Origin: Bacillota bacterium
GTDB lineage: Bacteria > Bacillota > Clostridia > Lachnospirales > Lachnospiraceae
Direction: 5' to 3'
Assembly (NCBI GenBank): GCA_030526045.1
Contig: JAUNDN010000002.1
Coordinates: 45,266-109,265, forward strand
DNA: 64,000 bases
Shown: piece after piece, positions 44,881 to 53,746 of the stretch
Layout: each line of letters opens with the position of its first letter
Numbering within the stretch: position 1 is the first letter of the stretch
The notes under the pieces: generated by a model
Seen by the model: the letters and a program-made list of their open reading frames with translations, nothing else
What the model was told of the DNA's origin: nothing
Databases searched by the model: none
Made by a program: the position numbers and the translations under genes

Positions 44881-45927
44881 CTACTTTGTAAGCGCTGTGC
44901 TCATAATTCTTTCACAGAGTTCTTCGAAGCTGACTCCCTCTGCCGCAGCCTCCTGCGGAAGAAGCGAGGTAGGCGTCATGCCGGGAAGGGTGTTAGCTTC
45001 CAGGCAGAAAACCTCTCCTTCCTTATTCATCATAAAATCCATTCTTGCGTAATTCTTAAGCCGCAAAACACGGAAGGCCTGCTCGGCATAGGCCTGTATT
45101 TCCTTTGTCTTTTCTTCTGAAAGCAGTGCCGGGCAGGTCTCTATTGTTGATCCCGGCTGATATTTGTTTTTATAATCATAAAATCCCTGAAGAGGTGCAA
45201 TTTCAATGATTGGCAGGGCTCTTCCGTCCATCACACCCACTGAAAACTCCCGTCCTTCAATATACTGTTCCACTATGACCTCGTCGTCGTACAAAAAGGC
45301 TTCCTGCAGGGCTTTCTCATATTCTTCTTCTTTAAGAGCAATGCTTACCCCTACACTGGAGCCTCCGCAGCATGCCTTAACAATACAGGGAAAAGGAACC
45401 GCCTTCTCCTGCTTTTGTCCCTTTCTAAGCCGGATTCCGGCAGGTGTGGGAACCCCGTGATAAGCAAACAATTCCTTAGACAGTCCTTTGTCCATGGAAA
45501 GGGCTGAGCTTACGTAGTCCGTTCCGGTATAGGTAATGCCCATCAGATCAAAGCATGCCTGAATTTTCCCGTTTTCTCCGTTCTCCCCGTGGAGTGCCAT
45601 AAACACTACATCAGCCGCCTGGCAAATAGCAATGACATTGGGGCCGAAGAAATTTTTCTCTCCGTCCGGACGCATTGCTTTGATCAGTTCAATATCCGGG
45701 TTTTCTTCAGAAATGTTCCCAAGAGATTCTGCCCAATCTTTGTCCTTATCAAAAATGTTGTCTATCACTTCTCCTTCCGAAGAAGGTATCCACTCATAGC
45801 CCAAATATACATCCAGAAGAATTGCCTGATGTCCTCTTTTCTTTAGCGCCCGGTATATCATTGTGCCCGAGCTTAATGATACATCTCTTTCTGTGCTGAT
45901 CCCTCCGGCCAGTACCACAACTTTCAT
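44881..45927 (-). CDS. ddl: D-alanine-D-alanine ligase
   Basis: 348 residues, ATP-grasp. GGISTERDVSLSSG, FMALHGENGENGKIQ, FPCIVKACCGGSSVGVSIA and EANTLPGMTPTSLLPQEAAAEG match Ddl; the position after EGREFSVGVMDG and the active-site Tyr-type loop suggest a D-Ala-D-Ala rather than a D-lactate enzyme, with moderate certainty. AAGGAGG ribosome site; heads the ddl-murF pair. Confidence 0.94.
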   Translation of the reverse strand: MKVVVLAGGISTERDVSLSSGTMIYRALKKRGHQAILLDVYLGYEWIPSSEGEVIDNIFDKDKDWAESLGNISEENPDIELIKAMRPDGEKNFFGPNVIAICQAADVVFMALHGENGENGKIQACFDLMGITYTGTDYVSSALSMDKGLSKELFAYHGVPTPAGIRLRKGQKQEKAVPFPCIVKACCGGSSVGVSIALKEEEYEKALQEAFLYDDEVIVEQYIEGREFSVGVMDGRALPIIEIAPLQGFYDYKNKYQPGSTIETCPALLSEEKTKEIQAYAEQAFRVLRLKNYARMDFMMNKEGEVFCLEANTLPGMTPTSLLPQEAAAEGVSFEELCERIMSTALTK

Positions 45928-46029
45928 TTTACTTCCTCCTTACAGCCTGCCTGATTCTACTTTACAACCTTATATTCCTCAGTAAAAGAGAATATGATGC
46001 CTCACACCTTGCAAAAGATGCTGTCCTTG

Positions 46030-47577
46030 CTATCTTCTGTGACTGCTCACAATTTCGCTGAGCATAAAGATCAGCTTACTGTCCGCATCAAACCCCTTCA
46101 TAATACCGAGATTCTCATCGATCAGCCTATAATTGTTCTCCCCCACGCGGTCTATATAACTGATGGATTGTCTGTTTCTTCCCATAAAATAGTGAAGGTG
46201 ATTTTCAATCACATTCTCATACTCATGATTGGCTATCACATAATCCACCATCGTCAAAATCATCATATTCTGAAGCAGCTTTTGATTATGATCCTTCTGC
46301 TCGCCTTCCTCCACAAGATATACGGAATTCCTTGCCTCATTAGAAATCTCTTCTGCCCTCGTCATAAGTTTTTCTGCAATCTTACTGCACAGCTCCACAT
46401 CCACCTGTTGCTTGGTTGAAATATAGGTTACATATCCAAGGAAGGTTACCTCATCCAGTTCCCCCTCTTCCTGCTCCTGCATAAGATACTCCTTAATATA
46501 TCTGTCACAGCTCTTAAGACCCGAAGCGCGATACAATTCAGCTGCTGCTGCAAATTTCCATTCATCCGTAATTCCGTCATCATTTAATTCCGTATACTTC
46601 CATGCGCGGTCTGCTGCCTTCAGGCAGTTTGTCGCATACTCAGTGTCATAATTCTGATAAAGGTAGCTGAATTTGGCAAGTACCATTGCAAACGCTTTTG
46701 CTGACTGCATCGTTCCGGGCTCTACATAAGAGACGGTACCTTTTCCGTTTTCCTGCTCACAGACAGTCACCCCCTCGTATACCGCACCTGTAACCGGATC
46801 CTGCATTTTTAAGAGCCATTCTATTTCATACTTTATCTCATCCAAAATATCGGGAACCCCATTCCCACTTTCCGGAATTCCCATGTCGTCTCCAAAAGAT
46901 TCTTCGTACAATTCATATCCCAGCAGCATTATTCCGATATTTCTGGCTGCCTTTTCTACATTTTTGGAGCCCATCTCATCCTGATGCCAGCCGCCGCTTA
47001 CATCCAGCGTAACAGAAATATCTTCCCTAAGCACGGTCTTTCCGGTATGGCAGGCATTATGTGCCATTTCCCCGGCATATTCACTGGTAAGGGTAATTCC
47101 GCATCGGTTATAGTAATACTGCTTGCAGGCCTCATTAAAAATCTCATCATACAGGCCATCTCCTATGAGGAAGGAATAAGACTGTCCCATCAACGGAGCC
47201 TCTATATAGTATAGACCCGGCACCTCAAAGTCCGAAAAATCCCCATACCATATAGATTCCTGATTTTTCGACTGATAATCCCTTTTCTCCGGATAGCCGA
47301 CATAAACAGTTGTGCCTGTCTCTTTGTCTATAATATTAAATTTTTCCGGCATTTCTTCACCGCAAAAAATAGCCACCTTCGAGCTTTTCGTTATGTATCC
47401 GAGCTGGTCCACCAAAATATTAGGAGAACTCTCCGGCACCTCGTAATTAAGCTCCGGTTCCTCCTCCATACTGGTCATTTCATTTACTTCTCCCTGCGTG
47501 CTCTCCCCTGCCGGCAGTGCACACCCAGCCGGCAGAAGCAGTAAGCAGATTGCCGCTATCACCAAAATCCTACGCAA
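46030..47577 (-). CDS. GH9-like lipoprotein with cellulase N-terminal Ig-like domain, probably catalytically degenerate
   Basis: 515 residues from a TTG with GGGAG upstream. Lipobox LPAGC (Cys 19), an acidic linker, an Ig-like cellulase N-domain (about 52-140: ILVDQLGYITKSSKVAIF, GLYYIEAP) and a GH9 alpha-barrel. GH9 landmarks remain (SGGWH, GIPESGNGVPDILDEIKYEIEWLLKMQD, FMGRNRQSISYIDRVG) but the DAGD base motif after GGW reads HQDEM (198-202), and the C-terminal NE acid block reads as MKGFDADSK. So it probably binds but does not cut beta-glucan. Surface carbohydrate binding is inferred. It follows the amidohydrolase gene by 45 bp. Confidence 0.75.
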   Translation of the reverse strand: MRRILVIAAICLLLLPAGCALPAGESTQGEVNEMTSMEEEPELNYEVPESSPNILVDQLGYITKSSKVAIFCGEEMPEKFNIIDKETGTTVYVGYPEKRDYQSKNQESIWYGDFSDFEVPGLYYIEAPLMGQSYSFLIGDGLYDEIFNEACKQYYYNRCGITLTSEYAGEMAHNACHTGKTVLREDISVTLDVSGGWHQDEMGSKNVEKAARNIGIMLLGYELYEESFGDDMGIPESGNGVPDILDEIKYEIEWLLKMQDPVTGAVYEGVTVCEQENGKGTVSYVEPGTMQSAKAFAMVLAKFSYLYQNYDTEYATNCLKAADRAWKYTELNDDGITDEWKFAAAAELYRASGLKSCDRYIKEYLMQEQEEGELDEVTFLGYVTYISTKQQVDVELCSKIAEKLMTRAEEISNEARNSVYLVEEGEQKDHNQKLLQNMMILTMVDYVIANHEYENVIENHLHYFMGRNRQSISYIDRVGENNYRLIDENLGIMKGFDADSKLIFMLSEIVSSHRR

Positions 47578-47622
47578 ATCGCTTGCTCCCTGTTATCCTT
47601 TTCCACATTGTTATCCCTGTCA

Positions 47623-48825
47623 TTATACCTTTTTTTCAAAGACAGGTAAAGAAAAGCTTTCATCCGCATAAACGATTCTTCCCTCGATCATGGTACACAG
47701 TGTTTTGGTTTCCACCTTTAAGGGAGAACCGTCAAAAATTGCGATATCCGCATCCTTCCCCTGCTCTAAAGAACCAACCCTCTGATCTACCTTACAGATT
47801 TCGGCAGGATAAATGGTAATTGACTTAAGCGCTTCCATTTCGTCCATTCCGGACTTCACGGCCAGTCCCGCACAAATCGGCAGGGACTGAATCAGTGATA
47901 CCGGATGATCGGTAGTAATCGCCGTTTTTACCCCTGCGCGGTTTAGAATTCCCACAGTCTTAAAGGCCATATTCTGTACTTCAATTTTATTTCTGCTTGT
48001 CAGATCCGGCCCTACGATGGCAGGAAATCCGGATTCTACCACCTTTTCCGTAATCAGATGTCCTTCACTGCAGTGATCCAGTGTCATGGAAAGTCCGAAT
48101 TCGGTGGCGATCCGGATTGCTGTCTGAATGTCATCTGCCCTGTGCACATGTGCTTTCATCGGGATTTTCTTTTCAAATACCGGAATCCACGATTCCATCC
48201 GGAAATCCTCTTCTTCCCTTTTTATCCCGGCACATTTCTTTTCATAATATCTTTGCGCTTTAAAAAGCTCCTCCCGCAGCATAGCGGCAATTGCCATCCG
48301 TGTAACAGGCGACTTCTCCTGATCCGAATAGTTTACCTTGGGATTCTCTCCGAAGGCAATCTTCATCGCTGCAGGTGAGCGCACTACCATTTCATCAATA
48401 CATCTTCCAAAGGTCTTCACAAAAGCAAAGGTTCCGCCCACCACATTAGAACTGCCCGGTCCGATCATGGCAGAGGTGATTCCTGCCCTGACTGCGTTCC
48501 CGAATGCCGCGTCCATTGGGTTGATCGCATCTATTGCTCGAAGATACGGTGTGACCGGACTTACAGACTCGTTACAATCGTCTCCTTCCATGCCCTTTTT
48601 CTCCTCCGTGATTCCCATATGACAGTGTGCCTCAATCAATCCCGGCATAACAAGGCAGCCCAAGGCATTTATTACCGTCACATTGCTGCCCGCAGGCAGA
48701 GGAAAAGGGGCTCCATTTTTCATAGGCCCCAGCTCCTTAATCTTTCCTTTATCGATACAAAGATATCCTTTATCCCAGATATCTCCCGCCATTGTCAGTA
48801 TTTTCCCGCCAACAATAATAATCAT
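47623..48825 (-). CDS. Metal-dependent amidohydrolase (imidazolonepropionase-like)
   Basis: 400 residues. MPGLIEAHCHMG carries the HxH metal motif, MKAHVHRADDI and LDHCSEG further His ligands, and TTDHPVS the metal-binding Asp; KDADIAIFDGSPL is the C-terminal strand of the composite domain. The start IIIVGGKILTMAGD is typical. Imidazolonepropionase and prolidase-like relatives act on cyclic amides; substrate unknown. Nothing nearby points to histidine degradation. Between spoIIQ and the GH9-like gene. Confidence 0.85.
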   Translation of the reverse strand: MIIIVGGKILTMAGDIWDKGYLCIDKGKIKELGPMKNGAPFPLPAGSNVTVINALGCLVMPGLIEAHCHMGITEEKKGMEGDDCNESVSPVTPYLRAIDAINPMDAAFGNAVRAGITSAMIGPGSSNVVGGTFAFVKTFGRCIDEMVVRSPAAMKIAFGENPKVNYSDQEKSPVTRMAIAAMLREELFKAQRYYEKKCAGIKREEEDFRMESWIPVFEKKIPMKAHVHRADDIQTAIRIATEFGLSMTLDHCSEGHLITEKVVESGFPAIVGPDLTSRNKIEVQNMAFKTVGILNRAGVKTAITTDHPVSLIQSLPICAGLAVKSGMDEMEALKSITIYPAEICKVDQRVGSLEQGKDADIAIFDGSPLKVETKTLCTMIEGRIVYADESFSLPVFEKKV

Positions 48826-48844
48826 CTGCTTATTCCTTTCCGAG

Positions 48845-49750
48845 TCAGTTCAGCTTGGTCATGGGATTGACCGGTTCTCCGTCCTTCGTCAGCTTAAAGT
48901 AAACATTTGTCCCTTCAATACTATAGTATTTGGTCGGCGGTGCAACCTCTCCAATAATATCACCTGCCGCCACATAGCTTCCCTCTGACACCAGAATATT
49001 GGCAAGCTGTCCGTAGGTCACCTCGTATCCGCCACCCAGCTCCATCGTAATTCCGTTGCCGATCTGTGGATCGTTAAACACACTAATCACTTTTCCGGCA
49101 GATGCCGCTGTAATCATATCACCTTCATTTGCCTGAATTACAATTGCAGGGTTATATTTATACTGTTGTAAGGTCGGGAAATAAACAGTCTTGTCCATGC
49201 TGTAATTGATCAGAACATTTCCTACAATCGGCCATACCAGCGTATCGGAATCACTGAAGGTCAATGCCGGCTGCATGGCAGTTGAGATTGCAGGAGTGTC
49301 TTCATTTGCCACTGCTGCCTCCCTGGTAACTGCTTTGCCTGTTTCGGTTTTTTCTTTTTCCGCATCTTCCAAATCCCCGAAATTTCCTGATTCTTCCTGA
49401 CTTTCAGTGTCCATATCGGCTCCATCTGTCATACTTTCGCTTTCAGACAAGTCAGGATTCTCTACCTTTTGTGAATTAGTCTCCTGGAAATAAGGATCAT
49501 AATCAAGGTCGTCCGACAGACTTGCTTCCCTCCCGATATTTTCGGCAGTCTTTATCTCACTGCTTTCTGCCTGCCCGGTGGCTGTATTATTTTCAATGGC
49601 ACTTAAATCCACCACATAACCTTCGTCCTGATTACGTTCATCTCCTCCCAGCCATAGTCCCGTTGCTGTCAGGGAACCCAGTACCAGTACGGATGAGGCA
49701 ACCATAAGAATGCGTTCCTTAGAAATATTTCCTCTGCGTCTTTTTCTCAT
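48845..49750 (-). CDS. spoIIQ: SpoIIQ-like LytM (M23) domain protein
   Basis: 301 residues. One membrane segment (about 13-33), a long acidic low-complexity linker (35-150) and a LytM fold at the C-terminus (about 165-301: IVIQANEGDMITAASAGKVISVFNDPQIGNG, SYVAAGDIIGEVAPP, VYFKL). The zinc ligands of active M23 peptidases are missing: the first His-Asp region reads KYNPAIV and the HxH is replaced by NVYF. This matches a structural role like SpoIIQ of Bacillus, which in the forespore binds SpoIIIAH across the septum. SpoIID lies next to it, as in other Clostridia, and supports the name. Confidence 0.8.
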   Translation of the reverse strand: MRKRRRGNISKERILMVASSVLVLGSLTATGLWLGGDERNQDEGYVVDLSAIENNTATGQAESSEIKTAENIGREASLSDDLDYDPYFQETNSQKVENPDLSESESMTDGADMDTESQEESGNFGDLEDAEKEKTETGKAVTREAAVANEDTPAISTAMQPALTFSDSDTLVWPIVGNVLINYSMDKTVYFPTLQQYKYNPAIVIQANEGDMITAASAGKVISVFNDPQIGNGITMELGGGYEVTYGQLANILVSEGSYVAAGDIIGEVAPPTKYYSIEGTNVYFKLTKDGEPVNPMTKLN

Positions 49751-49859
49751 CTTACTATTTCTGCTCCTTTCAATCTTTCCTCTCTGTCAACCGCTTTTGC
49801 GGTGTAAATTCAATTGGAACTTTCTGTTCTTATGGTTAGTTTTGCCCCTTTTTCCTTCT

Positions 49860-50864
49860 TTATTCAAATTTTGTAATTGTTACATCCTGAAAAAAATATT
49901 TTAAAATTTCAACATAATCCTTTTCCTCTTTTGCCATTTCATTTGCACCAAACTGGCTCAGTCCCAATCCGTGTCCCACCCCCCGGACACTGACCTTCAC
50001 CCTGTCATTTTCCAGACTTATACTGAAACAGGAAGACGGAATATGAAATTCTGTCCGAATCTGCTCACCGGATGCGTATTCTCCTTCCTTTTTCACATAC
50101 AGCACATAGTCTGCACTGTCACGGTACAGGGTAATTCCCTTCGGTCCTGTTTCTTTTGTCATAGCATCGCAATCGGCAAGCTCCTGCTCTGACATGGCTT
50201 CCTTCGGAAGTTCATCCCATTTTTTTTCAAATTCCTGCTCTTCATAAAGATAAATCTTCATATAGTCCTCAGACAAAAAATCACGTTCACAGGGAACCGT
50301 TTTTAAATAAGTACAATCCGACAGTCCAACCTCCGTTCCGTTTCTGGTAGTTCCGTTGCTAACCTCAAAATATGCCCCGTTGATCGGTTCCTTTTCATAT
50401 GCAAGATATACTCCCTTCGTCTGTACAACCGCCTTCAGCACTTTGTCTGTGATCATCCCCTCACCATAGCCTTTATCTTCAAGTGCAATATCCTCCTGAA
50501 AGCCCATTTTCTTCCCTTCGGCAAGGATTGCTGAGCGGAGCAGTACCGCCTGAGCCTTTAGGGCTTCCGGTTCATAATTACAGTCAATGCTCCTTGCCAG
50601 TTTATCCGCCACATATATTTCCATTGGAATCCGCTCTGTTCCAAAAGGCGTTGTGTTTAGGACAAACACACTCCCTTCCTCCAGACAGCTCATGGCACTT
50701 CCCCATGCTGCTTTTGTATTTTCCGCAGATGTATTTCCAAACAAGAATGTAATAAGATAGGGCAAAAGCAACAAAAATAAAAGAATCGTACCAAGATTTC
50801 TTAAGGAAAGCCCCGGTACGATTCTTCTTTGTTTGACAGTTTGAAAGACTCTAAGTTTTTTCAT
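49860..50864 (-). CDS. spoIID: Stage II sporulation protein D (SpoIID)
   Basis: 334 residues. N-terminal membrane anchor (about 25-43), then the SpoIID/LytB domain: EALKAQAVLLRSA includes the catalytic Glu, GTTRNGTEVG and VGHGLGLSQFGANEMA are conserved ends. A lytic transglycosylase that thins septal peptidoglycan during engulfment. Ribosome site AGAGGTG. 109 bp separate it from spoIIQ, with a small GC hairpin (ACCGC...GCGGT) at about 49790. Confidence 0.92.
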   Translation of the reverse strand: MKKLRVFQTVKQRRIVPGLSLRNLGTILLFLLLLPYLITFLFGNTSAENTKAAWGSAMSCLEEGSVFVLNTTPFGTERIPMEIYVADKLARSIDCNYEPEALKAQAVLLRSAILAEGKKMGFQEDIALEDKGYGEGMITDKVLKAVVQTKGVYLAYEKEPINGAYFEVSNGTTRNGTEVGLSDCTYLKTVPCERDFLSEDYMKIYLYEEQEFEKKWDELPKEAMSEQELADCDAMTKETGPKGITLYRDSADYVLYVKKEGEYASGEQIRTEFHIPSSCFSISLENDRVKVSVRGVGHGLGLSQFGANEMAKEEKDYVEILKYFFQDVTITKFE

Positions 50865-50910
50865 AGGACACCTCTATGACAGTTTATGTAAAAGTGTCCC
50901 TACAATATAC

Positions 50911-52068
50911 CTATACTACCATATTCAGTTGTTGGTCCTCCTGACCCTGCAGCGCCAGATCCACATGCTGGATGCTGCCTACGGCCCCATTCTCATACAG
51001 AAAAAATCCGGTATTCCTGATCTGACCGTTTGTCCGGTTGTTTCCCCCGGTCAGTGTAAAATCAGTAGCTGCATTTTGAAGACAGATTGCACCCACTCCC
51101 TTTTCTGCCAAAGAATAAAGCTGTTTGTTTCCCTGCTCGTCCATAATCCAGATTTTCAGTTTACTGAAGATCTCATCCCCCTCATCAATAAAGCCATTAT
51201 GATCCGTATCATAGGCGGAAAGATCCTTGAAACCGTTTCCTGATTCGGTACCGAACAGCTCGGTTCCATCATTAATGATGCCGTCACCGTTGCGATCCAG
51301 GGCAAGAAATCCACTTTTTGCCGACAATTCGCTGATCTCATCCATTTCGCCGTCCCCGTCAATATCAAAGAGGAAGGTCTGGTCGGAAAGCTCTGCAATG
51401 TTGCCGTCTAAGTTGATCACCAGAGGATCACACATAGATATCTGTTTTGTGGTCACAACCTCCTCATAGTATTCCTGAAAGCTGCGGCTCATCTCCAGAT
51501 TCAGATTAAAGCTGATTTCTCTGCCGTCTTGGCACTTCACGGTTCCCTTTGTGGAGAAGGTGGTGTTTTCCGTCTCCTCAAAATAATACTGCCTGCTGTA
51601 CTGAAAGGTCTTTACATTAACGCCTAAGGATGAGATTAGCTGGTCTGATGTAGAGCCCCCTGCGTTTATGCCGGTTTCCTGGCCGGATTGTTCTTCCTCC
51701 CAGATACTTTTTCTTCTTTCCGGAAAGAGAATTCTCATCAGAAAATTTAAGCACTGCTGGCGAATATCCTGAAGCTGCTTTTTGATATCCTCCGTATCCA
51801 TCTGCTTCACACTTTCAGAACGAAGAGAACTTGCTTTGCTTTTCATCTCTGCAAGTGTATCCTGCAGATTCTGCATAGGCTCTTCCTTTTCCCTTGTCTG
51901 TTTCTCCTCTCCTTCCACATCGGCTCCGAGCATGTTTCCAAACAGAGCACCGGTTCCGTCCGCATGGCTCTGTCTCCCATTTGTAATTGTAAATCTGCTT
52001 ATTCTTCGTGAGACAGAAGAATAAGCTCTGGCGGATTCCATTCCTATACTGCCGGAATCAATTCGCAT
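50911..52068 (-). CDS. Protein with tandem calcium-binding DxDxDG motifs, sigma-D controlled
   Basis: 385 residues, no signal peptide. N-terminal 160 residues are charged and helical. The C-terminal part carries loops of EF-hand/dockerin kind: FDIDGDGEMDEIS, LDRNGDGIINDGTELFG and YDTDHNGFIDEGDEIF, in a spacing typical of a family of clostridial proteins with this triple repeat and a following FSKLKIWIMDEQGN. Function unknown. The gene is preceded by a strong AAGGAGG and by a sigma-D promoter with an attenuator-like leader, so it is likely part of the flagellar/motility regulon. A secreted or surface role is possible but no export signal is visible. Confidence 0.72.
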   Translation of the reverse strand: MRIDSGSIGMESARAYSSVSRRISRFTITNGRQSHADGTGALFGNMLGADVEGEEKQTREKEEPMQNLQDTLAEMKSKASSLRSESVKQMDTEDIKKQLQDIRQQCLNFLMRILFPERRKSIWEEEQSGQETGINAGGSTSDQLISSLGVNVKTFQYSRQYYFEETENTTFSTKGTVKCQDGREISFNLNLEMSRSFQEYYEEVVTTKQISMCDPLVINLDGNIAELSDQTFLFDIDGDGEMDEISELSAKSGFLALDRNGDGIINDGTELFGTESGNGFKDLSAYDTDHNGFIDEGDEIFSKLKIWIMDEQGNKQLYSLAEKGVGAICLQNAATDFTLTGGNNRTNGQIRNTGFFLYENGAVGSIQHVDLALQGQEDQQLNMVV

Positions 52069-52115
52069 ACTACCTCCTTTTTTAGTCCCTTGCTTTTATT
52101 CTCCCCTCCTTGCTC

Positions 52116-52221
52116 GAAAAAAACAAAAATGATATACAAGAAGGCTGTCCCTTTCCTTCTGTATACCATCCGTGGCGACTGAATTCTTATAGTGCCTGTG
52201 TCATGGCCATTGACACCTGCA
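52116..52221 (-). ncRNA. Candidate sigma-D-driven leader RNA or small RNA ending in an intrinsic terminator
   Basis: From the sigma-D promoter a transcript of about 105 nt would start near 52221. It would hold a hairpin at 52216-52198 (GTGTCA, 7-nt loop, TGACAC) and end in the hairpin 52165-52133 (TATACAGAAGG with CCTTCTTGTATA) plus a U-rich tract (52130-52117). The calcium-binding-protein gene begins 48 nt beyond. It could be an attenuator or an independent sRNA; no known riboswitch class was recognised. Confidence 0.5.
52117..52165 (-). terminator. Terminator-like hairpin inside the leader of the DxDxDG gene
   Basis: 12-bp stem with one bulge followed by TTTTTGTTTTTTT, between the sigma-D promoter and the gene. 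Confidence 0.7.
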
Positions 52222-52227
52222 ATGTAT

Positions 52228-52254
52228 TTATCGGTCAGATTTTAAAAATTTTTA
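52228..52254 (-). promoter_or_regulatory. Sigma-D (flagellar) promoter
   Basis: Minus strand TAAA (52254-52251), exactly 15 bp, then ACCGATAA (52235-52228): one base off the TAAA-N15-GCCGATAA consensus of SigD/FliA. It reads towards the gene at 50911-52068. The rest of the 332-bp gap (52069-52400) holds no gene. Confidence 0.8.
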
Positions 52255-52400
52255 GCCGGTGTTGTACAGATTCTGTGAAGATTGCAGATCAAAAAAAGAC
52301 AAATGCTTCCATGTACTTTAATATAGTATAGTCATAAACAGGACATCAGGAAAATAAATAATAAATGTGCAGATACTGCGCAGAAATGAGGTAATCCCAG

Positions 52401-53249
52401 ATGAATGTACAAAACAACAGACGGTTTTCTCCCGGCAGACTTCTGCTCCAGTTGCTCCAGGGCGCATTAATCGGTCTTGGTTCCGTCCTTCCCGGTATAT
52501 CCGGCGGCGTTCTGAGCGTAGTATTCGGCATCTATAAGCCCCTTATGGAGCTTCTTGCCAATCCCTTTGGCCGGCTAAAGACACACGTGCCCAGGCTTCT
52601 TCCCTACATTGCCGGAGCCGCCATCGGTTTTATGGGTGTCGCCAATCTCCTTGCTTTTGTACTGGAAAAATATCCTGCACCTTCTGTCTGCCTGTTTGTC
52701 GGATTGATTGCAGGAATGCTCCCTTCCCTGTGGCGGGAAGCAGGAGGGCAGGGACGAAGCAAGGGCTCCTATTATTCCCTTACGATGGCAATGGCGCTTG
52801 TATTTGCACTTTTGATCTGGCTAAATACCTCTTCCATCGTCATTACTCCCAACTTTATCTGGTATCTTTTTTGCGGCTTCTGTCTTGCCTTAAGCGTAAT
52901 TGCTCCCGGAATGAGCTTTTCGACCCTTCTGATGCCGTTAGGGCTTTATACCCCCTTTGTGGATGGCATCGGCCATTTGTCTATGAAGGTTTTGATCCCT
53001 GCCGGAATAGGCGGTCTAGTCACGATCATCTGCCTGTCCAGGGCTGTCAATATGCTGTTTGACAAGTATTACTCCTTTGCCTTTCATGCAATCTTAGGAA
53101 TCGTCATTGCAGCAACCGTCATGATTATTCCTTTTGAGAGCTTCACCGTATCCCTTACCAGCGCTCTTATCAATGTTTTCTTCCTTGCTACGGGCATCTT
53201 TGCTGCTACCGTACTTGACCAATTCAACAGTAAGGTGGAAGTTGCCTGA
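52401..53249 (+). CDS. DUF368 membrane protein (undecaprenyl-phosphate flippase family)
   Basis: 282 residues, eight or so membrane segments. The start LLQGALIGLGSVLPGISGGVLSVVFG and the inverted counterpart LALSVIAPGMSFSTLLMPLGLY are the two PGxS(G) re-entrant motifs of DUF368. Members (PopT) return the C55 carrier lipid to the cytoplasmic face for reuse in wall and surface-glycan synthesis. That fits a genome segment rich in MurC/F, Ddl and glycan genes. GAGGT ribosome site. Monocistronic; its transcript would run into palindrome copy B. Confidence 0.9.
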   Translation: MNVQNNRRFSPGRLLLQLLQGALIGLGSVLPGISGGVLSVVFGIYKPLMELLANPFGRLKTHVPRLLPYIAGAAIGFMGVANLLAFVLEKYPAPSVCLFVGLIAGMLPSLWREAGGQGRSKGSYYSLTMAMALVFALLIWLNTSSIVITPNFIWYLFCGFCLALSVIAPGMSFSTLLMPLGLYTPFVDGIGHLSMKVLIPAGIGGLVTIICLSRAVNMLFDKYYSFAFHAILGIVIAATVMIIPFESFTVSLTSALINVFFLATGIFAATVLDQFNSKVEVA

Positions 53250-53262
53250 CCATACACCCCCG

Positions 53263-53746
53263 ATAAAAGCATCCCTTGCATAAATCATTTTTTTGCTAAG
53301 GGGCATGCATCCTCTCGCGTAGGACTATAAACGATTTCGGGATTTGGCGAACCCAGCCAGTACAAATGCTTATTACACTGTCCGGATGAAACTCAAAGCC
53401 GATGGTGGAATCTATGTGTAAGGAACAATTCAAAAACGGGGCGTAAAAAATCAACCCGCGCAATGAAAAATAAAGCTCTCAGACTTTACCTGTTCGAAGC
53501 GAAGCGAGTTTAAAGTCTGAGAGCTGTTTTTATTTTTCATGCGCGGATTAGATTTTTCTGCCCCGCTTTTACTTGTGACGAACACATAGATCCACCATCG
53601 ACTTTTCGAACAGTCATCCGGACAATGGCATTATTGTACTGGCTGTTTCTGCCAAATCTATCGAAATCGTTTAGAAGCCTTACGCAAAAGGAATGCATGC
53701 CTACTATAACAGCACAAAATTCAATTTATGCAAGGGATGCTTTTAT
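53263..53746. repeat. Long palindromic element, copy B, with 23-bp terminal inverted repeats (MITE-like)
   Basis: The 23-mers at 53263-53285 and 53724-53746 are perfect reverse complements. Between them lies one large imperfect palindrome (about 53294-53712): both arms share GGCATGCAT, AAACGATTTCG, CAGCCAGTACAA, TGTCCGGATGA, GATGGTGG, CTATGTG and CGCGCAATGAAAAAT-like blocks and meet in AGCTCTCAGACTTTA / TAAAGTCTGAGAGCT near 53474-53525. The 23-mer can be read as TA plus a 21-bp repeat, i.e. TA on both sides. It reaches three bases into the hydratase gene end (stop at 53745-53743). No open frame of note. Confidence 0.85.

Noticed and set aside
52116-52221. Cyclic-di-GMP riboswitch in the sigma-D leader
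   Set aside because: The conserved core blocks of GEMM-I or class II riboswitches were not found; only two simple hairpins are seen.
53263-53746. Palindrome as an insertion sequence or CRISPR array
   Set aside because: No transposase frame inside, and no regularly spaced short repeats.
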